Origin: Planctomycetota bacterium
Lineage (GTDB): Bacteria; Planctomycetota; Planctomycetia; Pirellulales; Pirellulaceae
Assembly (NCBI GenBank): GCA_963204915.1
Contig: CAUJHS010000010.1
Span: 1 to 64,000 of the forward strand
Length of the DNA: 64,000 nucleotides
Direction of reading: 5' to 3'
The translations under genes and the position numbers were made by a program. Every line of letters starts with the position of its first letter. Position 1 is the first letter of the stretch. Shown here piece by piece: positions 32,072 through 42,292 of the stretch. The notes under the pieces were generated by a model that was not told the origin of the DNA, made no database searches, and was given only the letters and a program-made list of their open reading frames with translations.

Positions 32072-34026
32072 GTCCCCTCCCTATTGATCGCCACAAACGG
32101 AACCAAGACTTCTTCCAGGGCGATCCCACCGTGGGATACGACTTGATCACCGGCGTCCGTAAACGCCTTGAGGTTGCCCGGCAGCAGTACCAGACGTGCC
32201 GGGGGCAGGCCATAGTTCGGCCAGCGCAGAGACTCGGGGAACTTGGTAGCAACTTCTTCAAGGAACTCTTGACGGTCGTAGACCCTTACTCGCTTTCCCT
32301 TCGTTTCAACCAGTACACCCTCTCTCGGATTTCCAACCCCGGTCGCCGTGACATTGCCATGATCGGCGGTCAGATAGATGCTGAAGCCTTCGGAGTGAAG
32401 GCGAGCAAGTAACTGTTGAAGGTGTCCCTGTGAAGCCCACAGTCGGACTTGGTTGTGCATCCCCGCCGTCTGCATCTGCATTCCGTGCATGATGTCGTCA
32501 ACCTTGTTCCAAACAATGCCCAGCACCGACAAACGACCGTTGCCCAATGCCTTCTCCAAATTCTGGTCAGTTGGGCCGTCGAGGTTCGTCACGAGATCAA
32601 CACCCGTCCGCTGAAGTCCCTGGTCCTCCCAAAACCGCAACCAATGATTCTTCTCCTTCGACGTTGTCGCCAGTGAATCCGGGAAGTAAAGCGGCGGCTC
32701 CGCAGCAAAGATCGATTGGCGAGTTACCGAGGTTAGTGTGGGAACCCAAGCAAATGCTGTCGATTCCTCGAAGCGCCAAGAGCCATCACCGCCCTCCAGA
32801 CTCTTCTTCAACAGAAGCCACTGGTCGAAGGCCATTCCGTCCAGCACGAGCAGCGCAATCTTTGGGAGTTTTCGGCGGATTCGCTCCACCGCCATGAACC
32901 GAGCGATCTGGTGAACCATCACCGGTTGCTGGTGATACGGCAAGTTGTGCAGCGAGCCGTAGCGGTTCACCATCCATTGGCCAAAGGCTGCTTGTACCGA
33001 CTCCTGCAGGTCGCCCCATGCCGTTCGGTCAGTGGCATCCAACGATTCATCGCACTCCCATCGCAATACAACGAGCTCTGCCCATCGCTCGGCGGTCTGC
33101 TGCCATTCCCGGTGAGACACTTCGGCGGTGGGAAGTTCTGCCTCAAACCTCTGCCGTAGGCCACGAAAGCGCCGCAGTGCATCGCCCTTTTGATCGTGCT
33201 TTACGCCAGTCTGCGCCCAGGTCGGTAGCTTGGCAGAGGCATCCTGATCAACTGGTGTGAGCGAACCTTCAAGGAAAAGAGTGTCGATGTAGGCCCGCAC
33301 GTCCTCGTGGCCGAAGGGAACTCGGCAGGCTGTTGATGGATCGGTCTGGGCGGCGAGGAAGACTTTCCATTCGTCCTGCAGGAACCGAAGAAAGCTTTCC
33401 CGACTTGAAAGAATTTCACATAACGGCCATAACTCGAACGTCGCCTCTTTGGTCAGGCTCTCAAGCAAGAAGTCCACGAGGAAGTCGGGCAGACGTACCT
33501 TGCGATAATGAAGGGAGAGGAGGACTTTCAGCAAATCAACCGGAGTGTTCAATAGGTCCGGGACGATTCCGAAGCACTTCTTCAGAACGAACTCTTTCGT
33601 CCCCCTCTCCGTCAACTGCTCGCCATCGTGTTTTTGATAGCCTTCATCCACGGCATCGAGGTAGGCACGGTCGAGGCCCGCGATCACCGGGTAATTCAGC
33701 TTTGGGAACAACTGGTGCAAAGCAAACGTCAGCGGTCGCCCAGCCTTGAGGAGATCGTAGGGAAGCCTGTTCAACTGTTGCTCGGCAGAACGCAGGACGA
33801 CCACCAGATCAGTGTTCTTGCCCTCATCCCACTTGCTCCGGTACTGCGACTCGTAGGCATAGCGGAACGCAATCGGGTCGTCGAAAGGGATCAGGTCGAA
33901 TCCACGCTCCTGTATCGCAGTCAACATCCCTTCCTCAGTGAGCAGCCCGTCCGGGTCTGCCACGAGAGTCAGCCGGGAAATCTTCGGTTGGAAGTTCTTT
34001 AGGATTGAGTCACGCCAGTTAGCCAT
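32068..34026 (-). CDS. pglZ: BREX-3 phosphatase-domain protein PglZ
   Basis: The 652-residue product carries the PglZ domain of the alkaline phosphatase superfamily, with the metal-site motifs ALLVLDGMAFDQW (catalytic Asp) near residue 400 and YLTADHGNVTATG (metal-binding Asp/His) near 570. PglZ is a core component of all BREX systems and is needed for defence; its biochemical action is not settled. The start at 34026 follows GGAGG and gives the sequence MANWRDSILKNF; an ATG about 100 nt earlier lies inside the helicase gene. It overlaps the helicase by 8 nt and the next gene by 4 nt. Confidence 0.9.
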   Translation of the reverse strand: MANWRDSILKNFQPKISRLTLVADPDGLLTEEGMLTAIQERGFDLIPFDDPIAFRYAYESQYRSKWDEGKNTDLVVVLRSAEQQLNRLPYDLLKAGRPLTFALHQLFPKLNYPVIAGLDRAYLDAVDEGYQKHDGEQLTERGTKEFVLKKCFGIVPDLLNTPVDLLKVLLSLHYRKVRLPDFLVDFLLESLTKEATFELWPLCEILSSRESFLRFLQDEWKVFLAAQTDPSTACRVPFGHEDVRAYIDTLFLEGSLTPVDQDASAKLPTWAQTGVKHDQKGDALRRFRGLRQRFEAELPTAEVSHREWQQTAERWAELVVLRWECDESLDATDRTAWGDLQESVQAAFGQWMVNRYGSLHNLPYHQQPVMVHQIARFMAVERIRRKLPKIALLVLDGMAFDQWLLLKKSLEGGDGSWRFEESTAFAWVPTLTSVTRQSIFAAEPPLYFPDSLATTSKEKNHWLRFWEDQGLQRTGVDLVTNLDGPTDQNLEKALGNGRLSVLGIVWNKVDDIMHGMQMQTAGMHNQVRLWASQGHLQQLLARLHSEGFSIYLTADHGNVTATGVGNPREGVLVETKGKRVRVYDRQEFLEEVATKFPESLRWPNYGLPPARLVLLPGNLKAFTDAGDQVVSHGGIALEEVLVPFVAINREGT

Positions 34027-36829
34027 TCCCTGCCTCCACTCGCAATAGAATGACCGGCTGGAGTTCTGGCAGAACTCGCTCTCGTTTACGCAACTCGGTT
34101 GCCCACTCCCGCTCCTCTTCCTCAAGCCGCTTCAGGCGATGCTGACGCACTTCGGGCAGGCCCAGCCGACCGAGCGCTTCTCGTCGCACCTGGAAGGCGT
34201 AGCTGCCCTTCTCCTGTTCCCGTTTGAGTCGTTGTTCATGACGTGTGTTGAGATCGTGGAAGGCATCCTCACCCAGCCGCTCGGCTTCGGCTCGCAGCCG
34301 ATGGAAGACTTCTTCAACTTCGGGACCAGCGTTCGTTCCGATCTGATCGAACTCGATCCGGTCCTCCATCAACGTGTCCCAGATGTGCCTGGCCGTGGGA
34401 CTGAGCGTTCGCCCGTCGTCGTGATGAAAGATTGGAACGATCTTCACGTCCCGGAAAGACTGACTATCGATGGCGATCCTCCACAGAGACCAGTATCCGA
34501 CGACTTCCCCGGGGAGACTGGCGAACCGAACAGAGGGTATCGGCTCGGTGACGACAAATCGCGGCAATTGCTGCACGAGTCGGCGGATGCGAGTGTCTTC
34601 GAGGCTGACGTGTTGCAAGCCCTTGTCCTGAGCGTCCCGACTGTGGAATGACACTCGTTCCATGCGGCTGCCGTCCGGCCATTCCAGAGTGAGGCTAAAC
34701 AAGTCTTTGTGAACCTTGCCCCCTTCGCAACGAACGTAGGCCGTCGCCATGCGTTCGACCCAAAACGGTAACGGGTGACTGCTCAACTGCTGAGCCAGCG
34801 TCGGGTCCAGAACTGTTTCGCCATAGTACGATTTCCCTTGGTACTCATTTTCTGCCTGTTCACGAACTTGCATGACCAGCGACTCGATACTGGCTTCCAT
34901 GTTGGCCGGATCGATGATCGCCTGGGCATACAGTTTCTCGAACATCGCTCCGCTCTCGGCGGAATCCAGCACGTCTTGCGTCTTGTCCACACCGAACTCG
35001 TCCAGGATCGTGGCAAGCTTCTCTTCGAGGACTTCCTGCACTCGCAGTTCCACACTGTCCTCGAAGATCAGGTTGAACGCCTTCACCGGGCGCTTCTGTC
35101 CGATACGGTCCACACGTCCGATGCGCTGCTCGATCCGCATCGGATTCCACGGCAAGTCGTAGTTGATGATGACATGGGCAAATTGCAGGTTGAGACCTTC
35201 ACCACCGGCGTCCGTCGAGACGAGAATGCGTGCCTTCTCAGCAAATTGCCGCTGCACCCGCCGCCGTCCCTCCAGGTCCATCGACCCATTGAGGCAGACA
35301 ACTGAGAAGCCGTGCTGCTCCAGGAAATCCCGGAGCATGTTCTGTGTCGGCACGAACTCGGTGAAGATGAGATACTTGAGTTCCGGGTCGTTCTCCTCCC
35401 GCTGTGTTTCGTACAGGATGTCCAGCAGCGTCTCGGCTCGTGCGTCTGGTCCAAGCGCCCGACAATGGCGAGCGATTTCGAGGAGCATCTTGACTTCCTC
35501 TTTCTCGTTCTGAAGACCGGCCATGCGAACGGCGAGCAGTTCCTCCAACTGCTCCTGGCTGTCCTCTTCCTCGAAGTTGTTCTCGGGTGGCTCTTCGTCT
35601 GTGGTTGTCAGGTTCGTCGATTGCAGTGCTTCGAGCCGTCGTTCGAGCGCCGATGCGATGGCCTGCGTGCTGCTGGTGACGAGCCGCTGCATCAGGATCA
35701 TCAGGAAGCCGAGGTACTGACGGTTCTGACGCATCGCCTGGTTGTAGCCCAGGCGGACGTACTCCGTGACCGACTCGTACAGTTTCTTCTGGAGCGTGTG
35801 CTTCTCTTCCCAGCGGACGGGCATGAGCTTCGTCAGCCGGGGCATGAACAGCGGGTCGCCCTTGTCGTTGATGGCTCGCCGCTTCTCGGTACGGATCACG
35901 AACGGGGCGACCTTTTCCTTGCGGATCGCCCCCGACGTGATGAACTCCTCTCGGTCGAGCAGCGCCATGACTCGCTGGAAGCCTGCCGTCTTGCCCTGGT
36001 GCGGCGTAGCCGACAGCAGAAGCAAGTAAGGCGCAGCTTCAGCCAGCGCTTTGCCGAGCCGGTAGCGGGCGACCTGTTCGGTGCTTCCACCGAGACGATG
36101 CGCTTCGTCGCAGATGATCAAATCCCATCCGGCGTCGATCAGGTCGCCGAGGCGTTCCTGGTTGTACGTCTCCAACTTCTCACGGGACCAACCTCGACGG
36201 CGTTCAATGGGCTTGATCGAGTCGGCGGGACAGACGACCTGATCGAACTGCCGCCAGACATTCTCGGCTCCGGTCAGGTTTCGCCACGACGAGAACTCGC
36301 TCGGCGTCAGGAGTCGGAACTCTTCACCGAAGTGGGTCTGCATTTCCTGCACCCACTGCGTCACGAGACCCTTGGGGGCGACGACCAGCACCCGTTTCAC
36401 CAAGCCACGCAGCTTGAGTTCCCGAAAGATCAGACCGGCTTCAATGGTCTTCCCCAGCCCTACCTCGTCCGCCAGGAGGTATCGAACCCGGTCGCCGGTG
36501 ACGGCACGGGTCAGGGCATGAAGTTGGTGCGGCAGAGGAATCACGCCTGCTTCGAGTGGCGCCAGCAGTACGTCCTGCGTCAAGGCGTCGGCGATCCGGG
36601 CGGCGGCGACTGCGTAGGCGATACGATCAAGGCCAGACGCCTCCGTGGGCTGGGCCGGGGACAAAGACTCGGCAGGAACTCGCTCCACGGTCGCCAGTCG
36701 GGGAATCCAGACCTGATAGACCGTGTGGTTCCAGACCGTTTCGACATCCAGGATGCGCACACTCTCCCCGTGGTCCTGGCTGTAGGCCCAGCTTCCGACA
36801 GCAAAGTTCGGCGGGGTTGTGGTGGTCAT
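34019..36829 (-). CDS. brxHII: BREX-3 SNF2-type helicase (BrxHII-like)
   Basis: The 936-residue product has the RapA/SNF2 superfamily 2 helicase motifs: motif I in LLADEVGLGKTIEAGL, motif II DEAHR, motif III LLLSATPHQGK, and the C-terminal motifs VSTDAGGEGLNLQ and RIEQRIGRVDRIGQ. A charged coiled segment occupies about 400-440 (EEPPENNFEEEDSQEQL) and a long helical domain the C-terminus. It would translocate on DNA using ATP. Similar helicases also occur in DISARM (DrmD), but its place between methyltransferase and pglZ genes fits BREX type 3. Its start is 4 nt before the previous stop. Confidence 0.9.
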   Translation of the reverse strand: MTTTTPPNFAVGSWAYSQDHGESVRILDVETVWNHTVYQVWIPRLATVERVPAESLSPAQPTEASGLDRIAYAVAAARIADALTQDVLLAPLEAGVIPLPHQLHALTRAVTGDRVRYLLADEVGLGKTIEAGLIFRELKLRGLVKRVLVVAPKGLVTQWVQEMQTHFGEEFRLLTPSEFSSWRNLTGAENVWRQFDQVVCPADSIKPIERRRGWSREKLETYNQERLGDLIDAGWDLIICDEAHRLGGSTEQVARYRLGKALAEAAPYLLLLSATPHQGKTAGFQRVMALLDREEFITSGAIRKEKVAPFVIRTEKRRAINDKGDPLFMPRLTKLMPVRWEEKHTLQKKLYESVTEYVRLGYNQAMRQNRQYLGFLMILMQRLVTSSTQAIASALERRLEALQSTNLTTTDEEPPENNFEEEDSQEQLEELLAVRMAGLQNEKEEVKMLLEIARHCRALGPDARAETLLDILYETQREENDPELKYLIFTEFVPTQNMLRDFLEQHGFSVVCLNGSMDLEGRRRVQRQFAEKARILVSTDAGGEGLNLQFAHVIINYDLPWNPMRIEQRIGRVDRIGQKRPVKAFNLIFEDSVELRVQEVLEEKLATILDEFGVDKTQDVLDSAESGAMFEKLYAQAIIDPANMEASIESLVMQVREQAENEYQGKSYYGETVLDPTLAQQLSSHPLPFWVERMATAYVRCEGGKVHKDLFSLTLEWPDGSRMERVSFHSRDAQDKGLQHVSLEDTRIRRLVQQLPRFVVTEPIPSVRFASLPGEVVGYWSLWRIAIDSQSFRDVKIVPIFHHDDGRTLSPTARHIWDTLMEDRIEFDQIGTNAGPEVEEVFHRLRAEAERLGEDAFHDLNTRHEQRLKREQEKGSYAFQVRREALGRLGLPEVRQHRLKRLEEEEREWATELRKRERVLPELQPVILLRVEAGNG

Positions 36830-36832
36830 GAA

Positions 36833-39502
36833 TCATTCACCCAGCATCAGCGAAGCGTTGTCGAAGTACATCAGGAGAGCCTGGTCCTCCTGGATCACTG
36901 CATCGGGAATCCGCTTCGCCATCTGCACGATGGTTGTGTAATCCTTCTTCTGCCAGCACTCCTTGAAGCCCGCCCGCAATGCCTCGGTGCGGACAACCTT
37001 GTGCTTGCCCTTTGTGTCAAGGTACTGCTGGAATTCTTTCAGCAGTGCCCGATTACGAATCTGTTCAAGATGGACTTCATTCTTCGGATCGGGAATCTGC
37101 CACAAACCCTCCTCGTCCTCGACGAAGTTTTGTTCGAGGATAAGGTCTAGCTCGATTGGCTGCTCATGCTTCTCCCAGACCCTTTGCGCCTCTCGCATGT
37201 AGAGCGGCTGCAAATCCTGCTTCGTCATCGGACTCTCTTTCAGTTGGCGACGTACCCACTGAATCGAAGTCTTCTCGTCACTCACAAACAGTTCGTACTG
37301 CTCTACCTCCTTCACCTCCAGTCGCTTCTGGTCGTATTCACTCACTTGGTCCGGCAAGAAGTGCATTCCGTCCCGCTCAGGAAATCGCTGAATCAGCCCA
37401 GCGTGGAACTCGGCTGAAGAGAGCGGAACAGCATTGCCCCGTTGGACGTGGAAGGCGACCATCCGGTCATAGAGCAGATAAGGCTGCCGCTCGGCAATGA
37501 CTTGAACCCGCCCATCCCTGGGGACAAACCTTGGCACTTGGGCAAGATGTGACCGAACAAACTCCCAGGCCGACTCCTCGCTGCCCGCTGTAACCTTGAA
37601 TCGTTCCTCCAGGTCTTGCCCCGGCCGGTAAGCCGAGATGATTAGGTCTTGCTTCACCGCCGAACTTGTGACTTGCCGGTAAGAGCCTTGCTGCTTGTCG
37701 AGCGTCCGAACGTCAGCAACGACGAAACCGGCTGCAAGCATGGCCTCCTGAATAGCGTTCCACACTGCGTTCTTTGAGTTGTGGAAAACAACGGTCATCC
37801 AGCGCCCTGGCTTCAGAACACGGTAGTATTCCTCGAAGCATCGCTGCATCAGGTGTTGGTATTCATGCAAACCCTTACCTTTGGCAGCATCCACAACCGC
37901 TTCTGGAGCCGTGCTTGTCTTGACATGGTGCCACGATTCGACCAGCAGATTGAGATCGGCGTAGAAAATGTTCTCACCGAAGGGAGGATCAGTAAAAACG
38001 TAGTCGATGCACTCTGATGGCAAGTCAAGGCGTGCGGCAGAGCCGGTTGAGATGATTACGTTTCCGGGTTTTGAGTTGAGTGCCCCAAAAATCTTGGTGA
38101 GCCGGGTGAGCTTGCCTCCCAAGACGTACTTCGGGCTGCATTCGGCATGTTGAGAAGCAACGTAGTACACGCCTGTCAAATACTGGTTCACCTGCGAATA
38201 GCCGGTCGGCCTGAACCGATTCAGCATCGAAGCGGTCCAGAGTCCCTGCTCGGCAAAAAAGAGTAGCGTCGAACGAAGCGTGTGATCTTGCGTGGCGCTC
38301 GCCTTTTTCCACAGAAGCCCGAATGCCTGCGCAGGCCGAGGGAGGAACAGATGATGATTATGAGTGAATCCCTTTGGTGCCAGACGGGAGCCGTGATACA
38401 TCTGGTCAATCGGGAATGCGTCAGTCGGCACTGTGGATGGCAACCGCATCTTTGCTACACGGTTGATAACCTCCAGGTCATGGTTATCAGGTTTTTTCTC
38501 GTACTTCTTGCCCCTAATCGTGTAATTGATGAGCGCCGGACTGAACTTGACTCTCTTCCAGGTGGCTCCGGTAGCAGGATCAGCGAGCGCTTCCATGATC
38601 CGTTGGAGGTTGTCTTTAGTGAGATCAGAGCGGCATTTGGGACACGGAAATGAATCCCGTGTCTTCTTCGTGGATGGGTTCAACGATTCGTTGAGAAAGA
38701 CAATCTCCTCGCCGCACTCTGGACACGAAAAATTCTCGCTCCAGACTGTGAAGTTGATTCTTCCTTTCGTTTTACCGTCAGAGTGCAGCGTTTCGTACAT
38801 CCAGCCAAGCTCATCCTCAACATCCTTTAGGAGTTCGGCACCCGCCTTGGAAAACTCTAGGACGGCCACAGGGAGCGTGTAACCTCGCTCAATAAATGTG
38901 GCAGCAGGTGAAAGATCATTCAGAACAGCCCGCCTCGCACCCCACATGGGCGGATTCCTTCCCTCCTCTCGGCACTCCGTCTCGACCAACTTCCGAAACT
39001 CTGGATCAGGATGGCCGCACAGTTGCGCTGCCACGCCAGTCATCCCCGATCCAGCAAATCCGTCAAGCACCACGTCTCCTGGCAACGTGTAGTGCAGAAT
39101 CGCCCGCATGATGGCCTTGTGCGGAACCTTCGTGTGATACGAATGGGCCGTATAGATTGAATCGGTCTTGCCTTCGCTGCTATCAACGGCCAGCGGCTCT
39201 CGATGGTAGTTGTCCTGCGGGTCGAACGGCTTTCCGAATGACTTGATGAAGGCCCCGATGAATGGATTCGGACACGCTGTGTAGTAGGGAGGATCGGACA
39301 TCGCCAAGATGTCCTCGTCTTCGCCGTTGGGAAACCCTTCAATCTGGCGGAAGGCCGGGTCTTTCAGCTTCTCACGAAGTTGCTCGGTGAAATGCGCACG
39401 ACGAGCCTCATCGTTGGGGAACGTCATCCCCAAACACTCGACCGGTCCCATGGCGCTGACGCCCTTGGAGTCGAACAAGTCTTGCTCCGTCTGCTTTGCC
39501 AT
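36833..39502 (-). CDS. pglX: BREX-3 PglX-type DNA methyltransferase, second tandem copy
   Basis: The 889-residue product has the catalytic motif DPPYYTACPNPF near residue 68, the SAM-binding motif VVLDGFAGSGMTG near 142, a zinc-ribbon pair (CPECGEEIVF and CPKCRSDL), and a second DPPFGENIFYADL box near 505. This is the layout of the large adenine methyltransferases of BREX type 3, which mark host DNA. It is clearly related along its whole length to the gene directly upstream (39569-42286); the two C-termini are almost identical (VIQEDQALLMYFDNASLMLG). Differences lie in the middle and in the second half, where target recognition is expected. Confidence 0.88.
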   Translation of the reverse strand: MAKQTEQDLFDSKGVSAMGPVECLGMTFPNDEARRAHFTEQLREKLKDPAFRQIEGFPNGEDEDILAMSDPPYYTACPNPFIGAFIKSFGKPFDPQDNYHREPLAVDSSEGKTDSIYTAHSYHTKVPHKAIMRAILHYTLPGDVVLDGFAGSGMTGVAAQLCGHPDPEFRKLVETECREEGRNPPMWGARRAVLNDLSPAATFIERGYTLPVAVLEFSKAGAELLKDVEDELGWMYETLHSDGKTKGRINFTVWSENFSCPECGEEIVFLNESLNPSTKKTRDSFPCPKCRSDLTKDNLQRIMEALADPATGATWKRVKFSPALINYTIRGKKYEKKPDNHDLEVINRVAKMRLPSTVPTDAFPIDQMYHGSRLAPKGFTHNHHLFLPRPAQAFGLLWKKASATQDHTLRSTLLFFAEQGLWTASMLNRFRPTGYSQVNQYLTGVYYVASQHAECSPKYVLGGKLTRLTKIFGALNSKPGNVIISTGSAARLDLPSECIDYVFTDPPFGENIFYADLNLLVESWHHVKTSTAPEAVVDAAKGKGLHEYQHLMQRCFEEYYRVLKPGRWMTVVFHNSKNAVWNAIQEAMLAAGFVVADVRTLDKQQGSYRQVTSSAVKQDLIISAYRPGQDLEERFKVTAGSEESAWEFVRSHLAQVPRFVPRDGRVQVIAERQPYLLYDRMVAFHVQRGNAVPLSSAEFHAGLIQRFPERDGMHFLPDQVSEYDQKRLEVKEVEQYELFVSDEKTSIQWVRRQLKESPMTKQDLQPLYMREAQRVWEKHEQPIELDLILEQNFVEDEEGLWQIPDPKNEVHLEQIRNRALLKEFQQYLDTKGKHKVVRTEALRAGFKECWQKKDYTTIVQMAKRIPDAVIQEDQALLMYFDNASLMLGE

Positions 39503-39568
39503 ATTCCGTGTCTCTTGCCTGCTTGTCAGTGAATCGTCGCCGATATTCTGTCGCCACTACACCTCTGT

Positions 39569-42286
39569 CTAGTCGCCTAGCATCAGCGATGCGTTGTCGA
39601 AGTACATCAGAAGGGCTTGATCCTCTTGGATCACTGCCTCTGGAACCCTCTTTGCCAGTTGCACAATGGTGGTGTAGTCCTTCCGCTGCCACGCATCCTT
39701 GAACCCGGCTCGCAGTGCCTCGGTGCGGACGACTTTGAGCTTGCCCTTCGTGTCGATGTACTGCTGGAACTCCTTCATCAACGTCCGATTGCGGAGTTGT
39801 TCCAGATCAGCCTCTTTCTTCGGATCGGGAACACGCCATGCACCACCTTTCTCCTCGATGAAGTTCTGTTCGAGGATCGTGCGCAATTCCATTGGCTGCT
39901 CGTGCTTTTCCCAAGTGCGTTGTGCCTCCTGCATGTAGATTGGCTGCAAGTCCTTGTACGTCCGAGGCTGCTCAGTCAACTGTCGGCGGACCCACTGAAT
40001 TGCCCCTTTCTCATCGCTAACAAACAGTTCGAGTTGCTCGACAGACTGCGCTTCGAGCCGCTTCTGGTCATAGACACTCACCTGCTCGGGCAGGAAGTAC
40101 ATTCCATCTCGCTCTGGAAACTTCTGCTTCAGGCCGAGATAGAAGTCGGATGCAGAAAGCGGCACACCTGATCCACGCTGAACGTGGAACGCAACCATCC
40201 GGTCAAACAGAAGGTGCTGTTGCCGCTCGGCAAGAACTTCGACCTTTTCTCCCTTGATGCTGGCGACCGGCAGATGCTTGAGATGCAATCGGATGAATTC
40301 CCAGGCCGTGTCCTCCGAGCCGCTCTGAACTCGAATCCGATCTTCCAACTCGCTGTCAGGCTTGTACGTCGAGATGATAAGGTCTTTTTGAACAGCGCCA
40401 GCCGCAGTCTGCTGCTTCATGGTGAGTTGCTTTTTGTCGAAAACACGAACGTCTCCGACGACGAACCCAGCGTGTTCGAGTGCGGTTTGGATGGACATCC
40501 AGACCGAGTTGTGAGAGTTGTGGAACTCGACGGTCATCCACCGCCCTGGCTTCAAGACACGATACGCCTCTTGGAACGCAGAGGACATCAGGTCGTGATA
40601 CTCGGGCAAGCCCTTGCGTTGACACTTGCTAACGATTGCCTCAGCGGTCTGGTTTGTAAACACTCCAAACCACGCCTCCCACATAAAGTTCAGTTCGGAA
40701 TAGATAATGTTTCCGCCAAAGGGCGGGTCGGTGAAGATGTAGTCAACAGAGTTGTCTGGCAGAGACAGAGTGGTAGCTGAGGTGGTCGAGATGGCAACAG
40801 GAGAACCGCCGGGGCGACTCTTTCCCATCTTGGCGATCTTTCCCGTCAATGCGTACCAGGGGGCAACTTCAGATCGAACCTGGGCGATATACAAGAACCC
40901 CTTCAAGTAGCGATTCACCTGCGAGTAGCTGCTCGCAAAGTAGCGGTTGAGCCGTGTATGCCCAACGCCTACTGATTGAAGCCACCATCGAAGCCGTTGC
41001 TGTAGAGTTGCGGGGGCCTCTTGGACCCTCGACCTGAGCCAGGCGACTGCTCGCAACGAACGCCGGTAGTAGAAGTGATGGAAGTGTGTAATCCCGAGAT
41101 GGTATCCGGCACGATACATGTCACCCCAGGAGGAATCTTCCGTGTGCATCATGCGCACGATTGGAACGGCGTCGGGGATAGGCTCCTTGGCGATCCGATT
41201 CAGAACGTCGAAGTCCCCCTTGTCGGGTTCTTTGGTTCGTACTTCCTTGCCCACTCGGTAGACGACCAGAGCCAGCTTCTCCTTCTGCTTTGTTGCCGTG
41301 GACTGAAGGATGTCGTCAAAGTACGACTCCTCCACCCTTTGATATTTGTCACGGTCATTCACCGAACCACATGAGGGACACGTCAGATTCTTGTCGGCGT
41401 TCTTGTGTCCTGTCTCCTCATCAACTCCTTCATCCCAGAAAGAGATTTGATGGCCGCAGTCGGGGCAGGCGAATACATCAGACCACACATAGTAATCGAC
41501 GAATGCGGGCTTGCCTGACTTGGGATCACGAGTCGTGAACATCCAGCCGCACTCTGCCTTAAACTCTTCGAGGATTGACTCGCATTCCTGCTTGAAAGCC
41601 GAAGGTTCACAGTGCGAGTTGTAATTGACAGCGATGTGGGTGGCCGCAGGAGATAGGTCGAGCAGATAGGTCAATCGCTTCCCAATCTGGTCTGGCTGAT
41701 ATTGCGAGTCCAAGTCTGTGACGAACGAGCGGTCGGCACACGCTTGCACGGCAAGCCCGGTCATGCCGGTCCCACAGAATAGATCAAGCACGACATCGCC
41801 AGGACGTGTGTAGTGCAGAATGAAGCGGGCAATAGCTCGATATGGAACCTTGGTGTGATAGGTGTGGACGTTGTAGAAGTGTTCGCCCTTCCCCTCGGTG
41901 ATGTCCGTCGTGAATGGTGTCAGCACCGGCACAGTGGAGGAGTGCTTTCGCTCTCGATTCCAGTGGGCGAGTACGTCGCTGACAAACGGATTCGGACAGG
42001 CTGTGTAATACGGTGGGTCGGACATCGCCAGGATGTCCTCGTCATCGCCAATGGGAAAACCTTCGATCTTGCGGAACTCTGGGTCTTTCAGCTTCTCACG
42101 CAGCTTCTCGGTGAAGTGCGCACGGCGAGCCTCATCGTTCGGGAAAGTCATGCCCAGGCACTGGACGGGCCTTGAGTCGTCGCCATAGGCAACGTCGAAC
42201 AACTCTCCTGATCCTCCCTTGGCCGGGACCAGTTTCTCCTCAAAGAGCCGTTCCTTCTGTTGATGTTGTTTTTTTGCCATTTGCAT
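39569..42286 (-). CDS. pglX: BREX-3 PglX-type DNA methyltransferase, first tandem copy
   Basis: The 905-residue product has DPPYYTACPNPF, the SAM motif DVVLDLFCGTGMTGLA, a zinc ribbon (CPDCGHQISFW and CPSCGS) and a second box FTDPPFGGNIIYSEL. It should methylate adenine in the BREX recognition sequence and protect host DNA. Compared with the next gene it keeps all catalytic motifs, so both copies look active. The start is at 42286 (MQMAKK), with another ATG two codons later; it lies 6 nt after the stop of the newly described small gene. Two different methyltransferases in one BREX-3 operon could give two recognition sites. Confidence 0.88.
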   Translation of the reverse strand: MQMAKKQHQQKERLFEEKLVPAKGGSGELFDVAYGDDSRPVQCLGMTFPNDEARRAHFTEKLREKLKDPEFRKIEGFPIGDDEDILAMSDPPYYTACPNPFVSDVLAHWNRERKHSSTVPVLTPFTTDITEGKGEHFYNVHTYHTKVPYRAIARFILHYTRPGDVVLDLFCGTGMTGLAVQACADRSFVTDLDSQYQPDQIGKRLTYLLDLSPAATHIAVNYNSHCEPSAFKQECESILEEFKAECGWMFTTRDPKSGKPAFVDYYVWSDVFACPDCGHQISFWDEGVDEETGHKNADKNLTCPSCGSVNDRDKYQRVEESYFDDILQSTATKQKEKLALVVYRVGKEVRTKEPDKGDFDVLNRIAKEPIPDAVPIVRMMHTEDSSWGDMYRAGYHLGITHFHHFYYRRSLRAVAWLRSRVQEAPATLQQRLRWWLQSVGVGHTRLNRYFASSYSQVNRYLKGFLYIAQVRSEVAPWYALTGKIAKMGKSRPGGSPVAISTTSATTLSLPDNSVDYIFTDPPFGGNIIYSELNFMWEAWFGVFTNQTAEAIVSKCQRKGLPEYHDLMSSAFQEAYRVLKPGRWMTVEFHNSHNSVWMSIQTALEHAGFVVGDVRVFDKKQLTMKQQTAAGAVQKDLIISTYKPDSELEDRIRVQSGSEDTAWEFIRLHLKHLPVASIKGEKVEVLAERQQHLLFDRMVAFHVQRGSGVPLSASDFYLGLKQKFPERDGMYFLPEQVSVYDQKRLEAQSVEQLELFVSDEKGAIQWVRRQLTEQPRTYKDLQPIYMQEAQRTWEKHEQPMELRTILEQNFIEEKGGAWRVPDPKKEADLEQLRNRTLMKEFQQYIDTKGKLKVVRTEALRAGFKDAWQRKDYTTIVQLAKRVPEAVIQEDQALLMYFDNASLMLGD

Positions 42287-42292
42287 GTCCCG

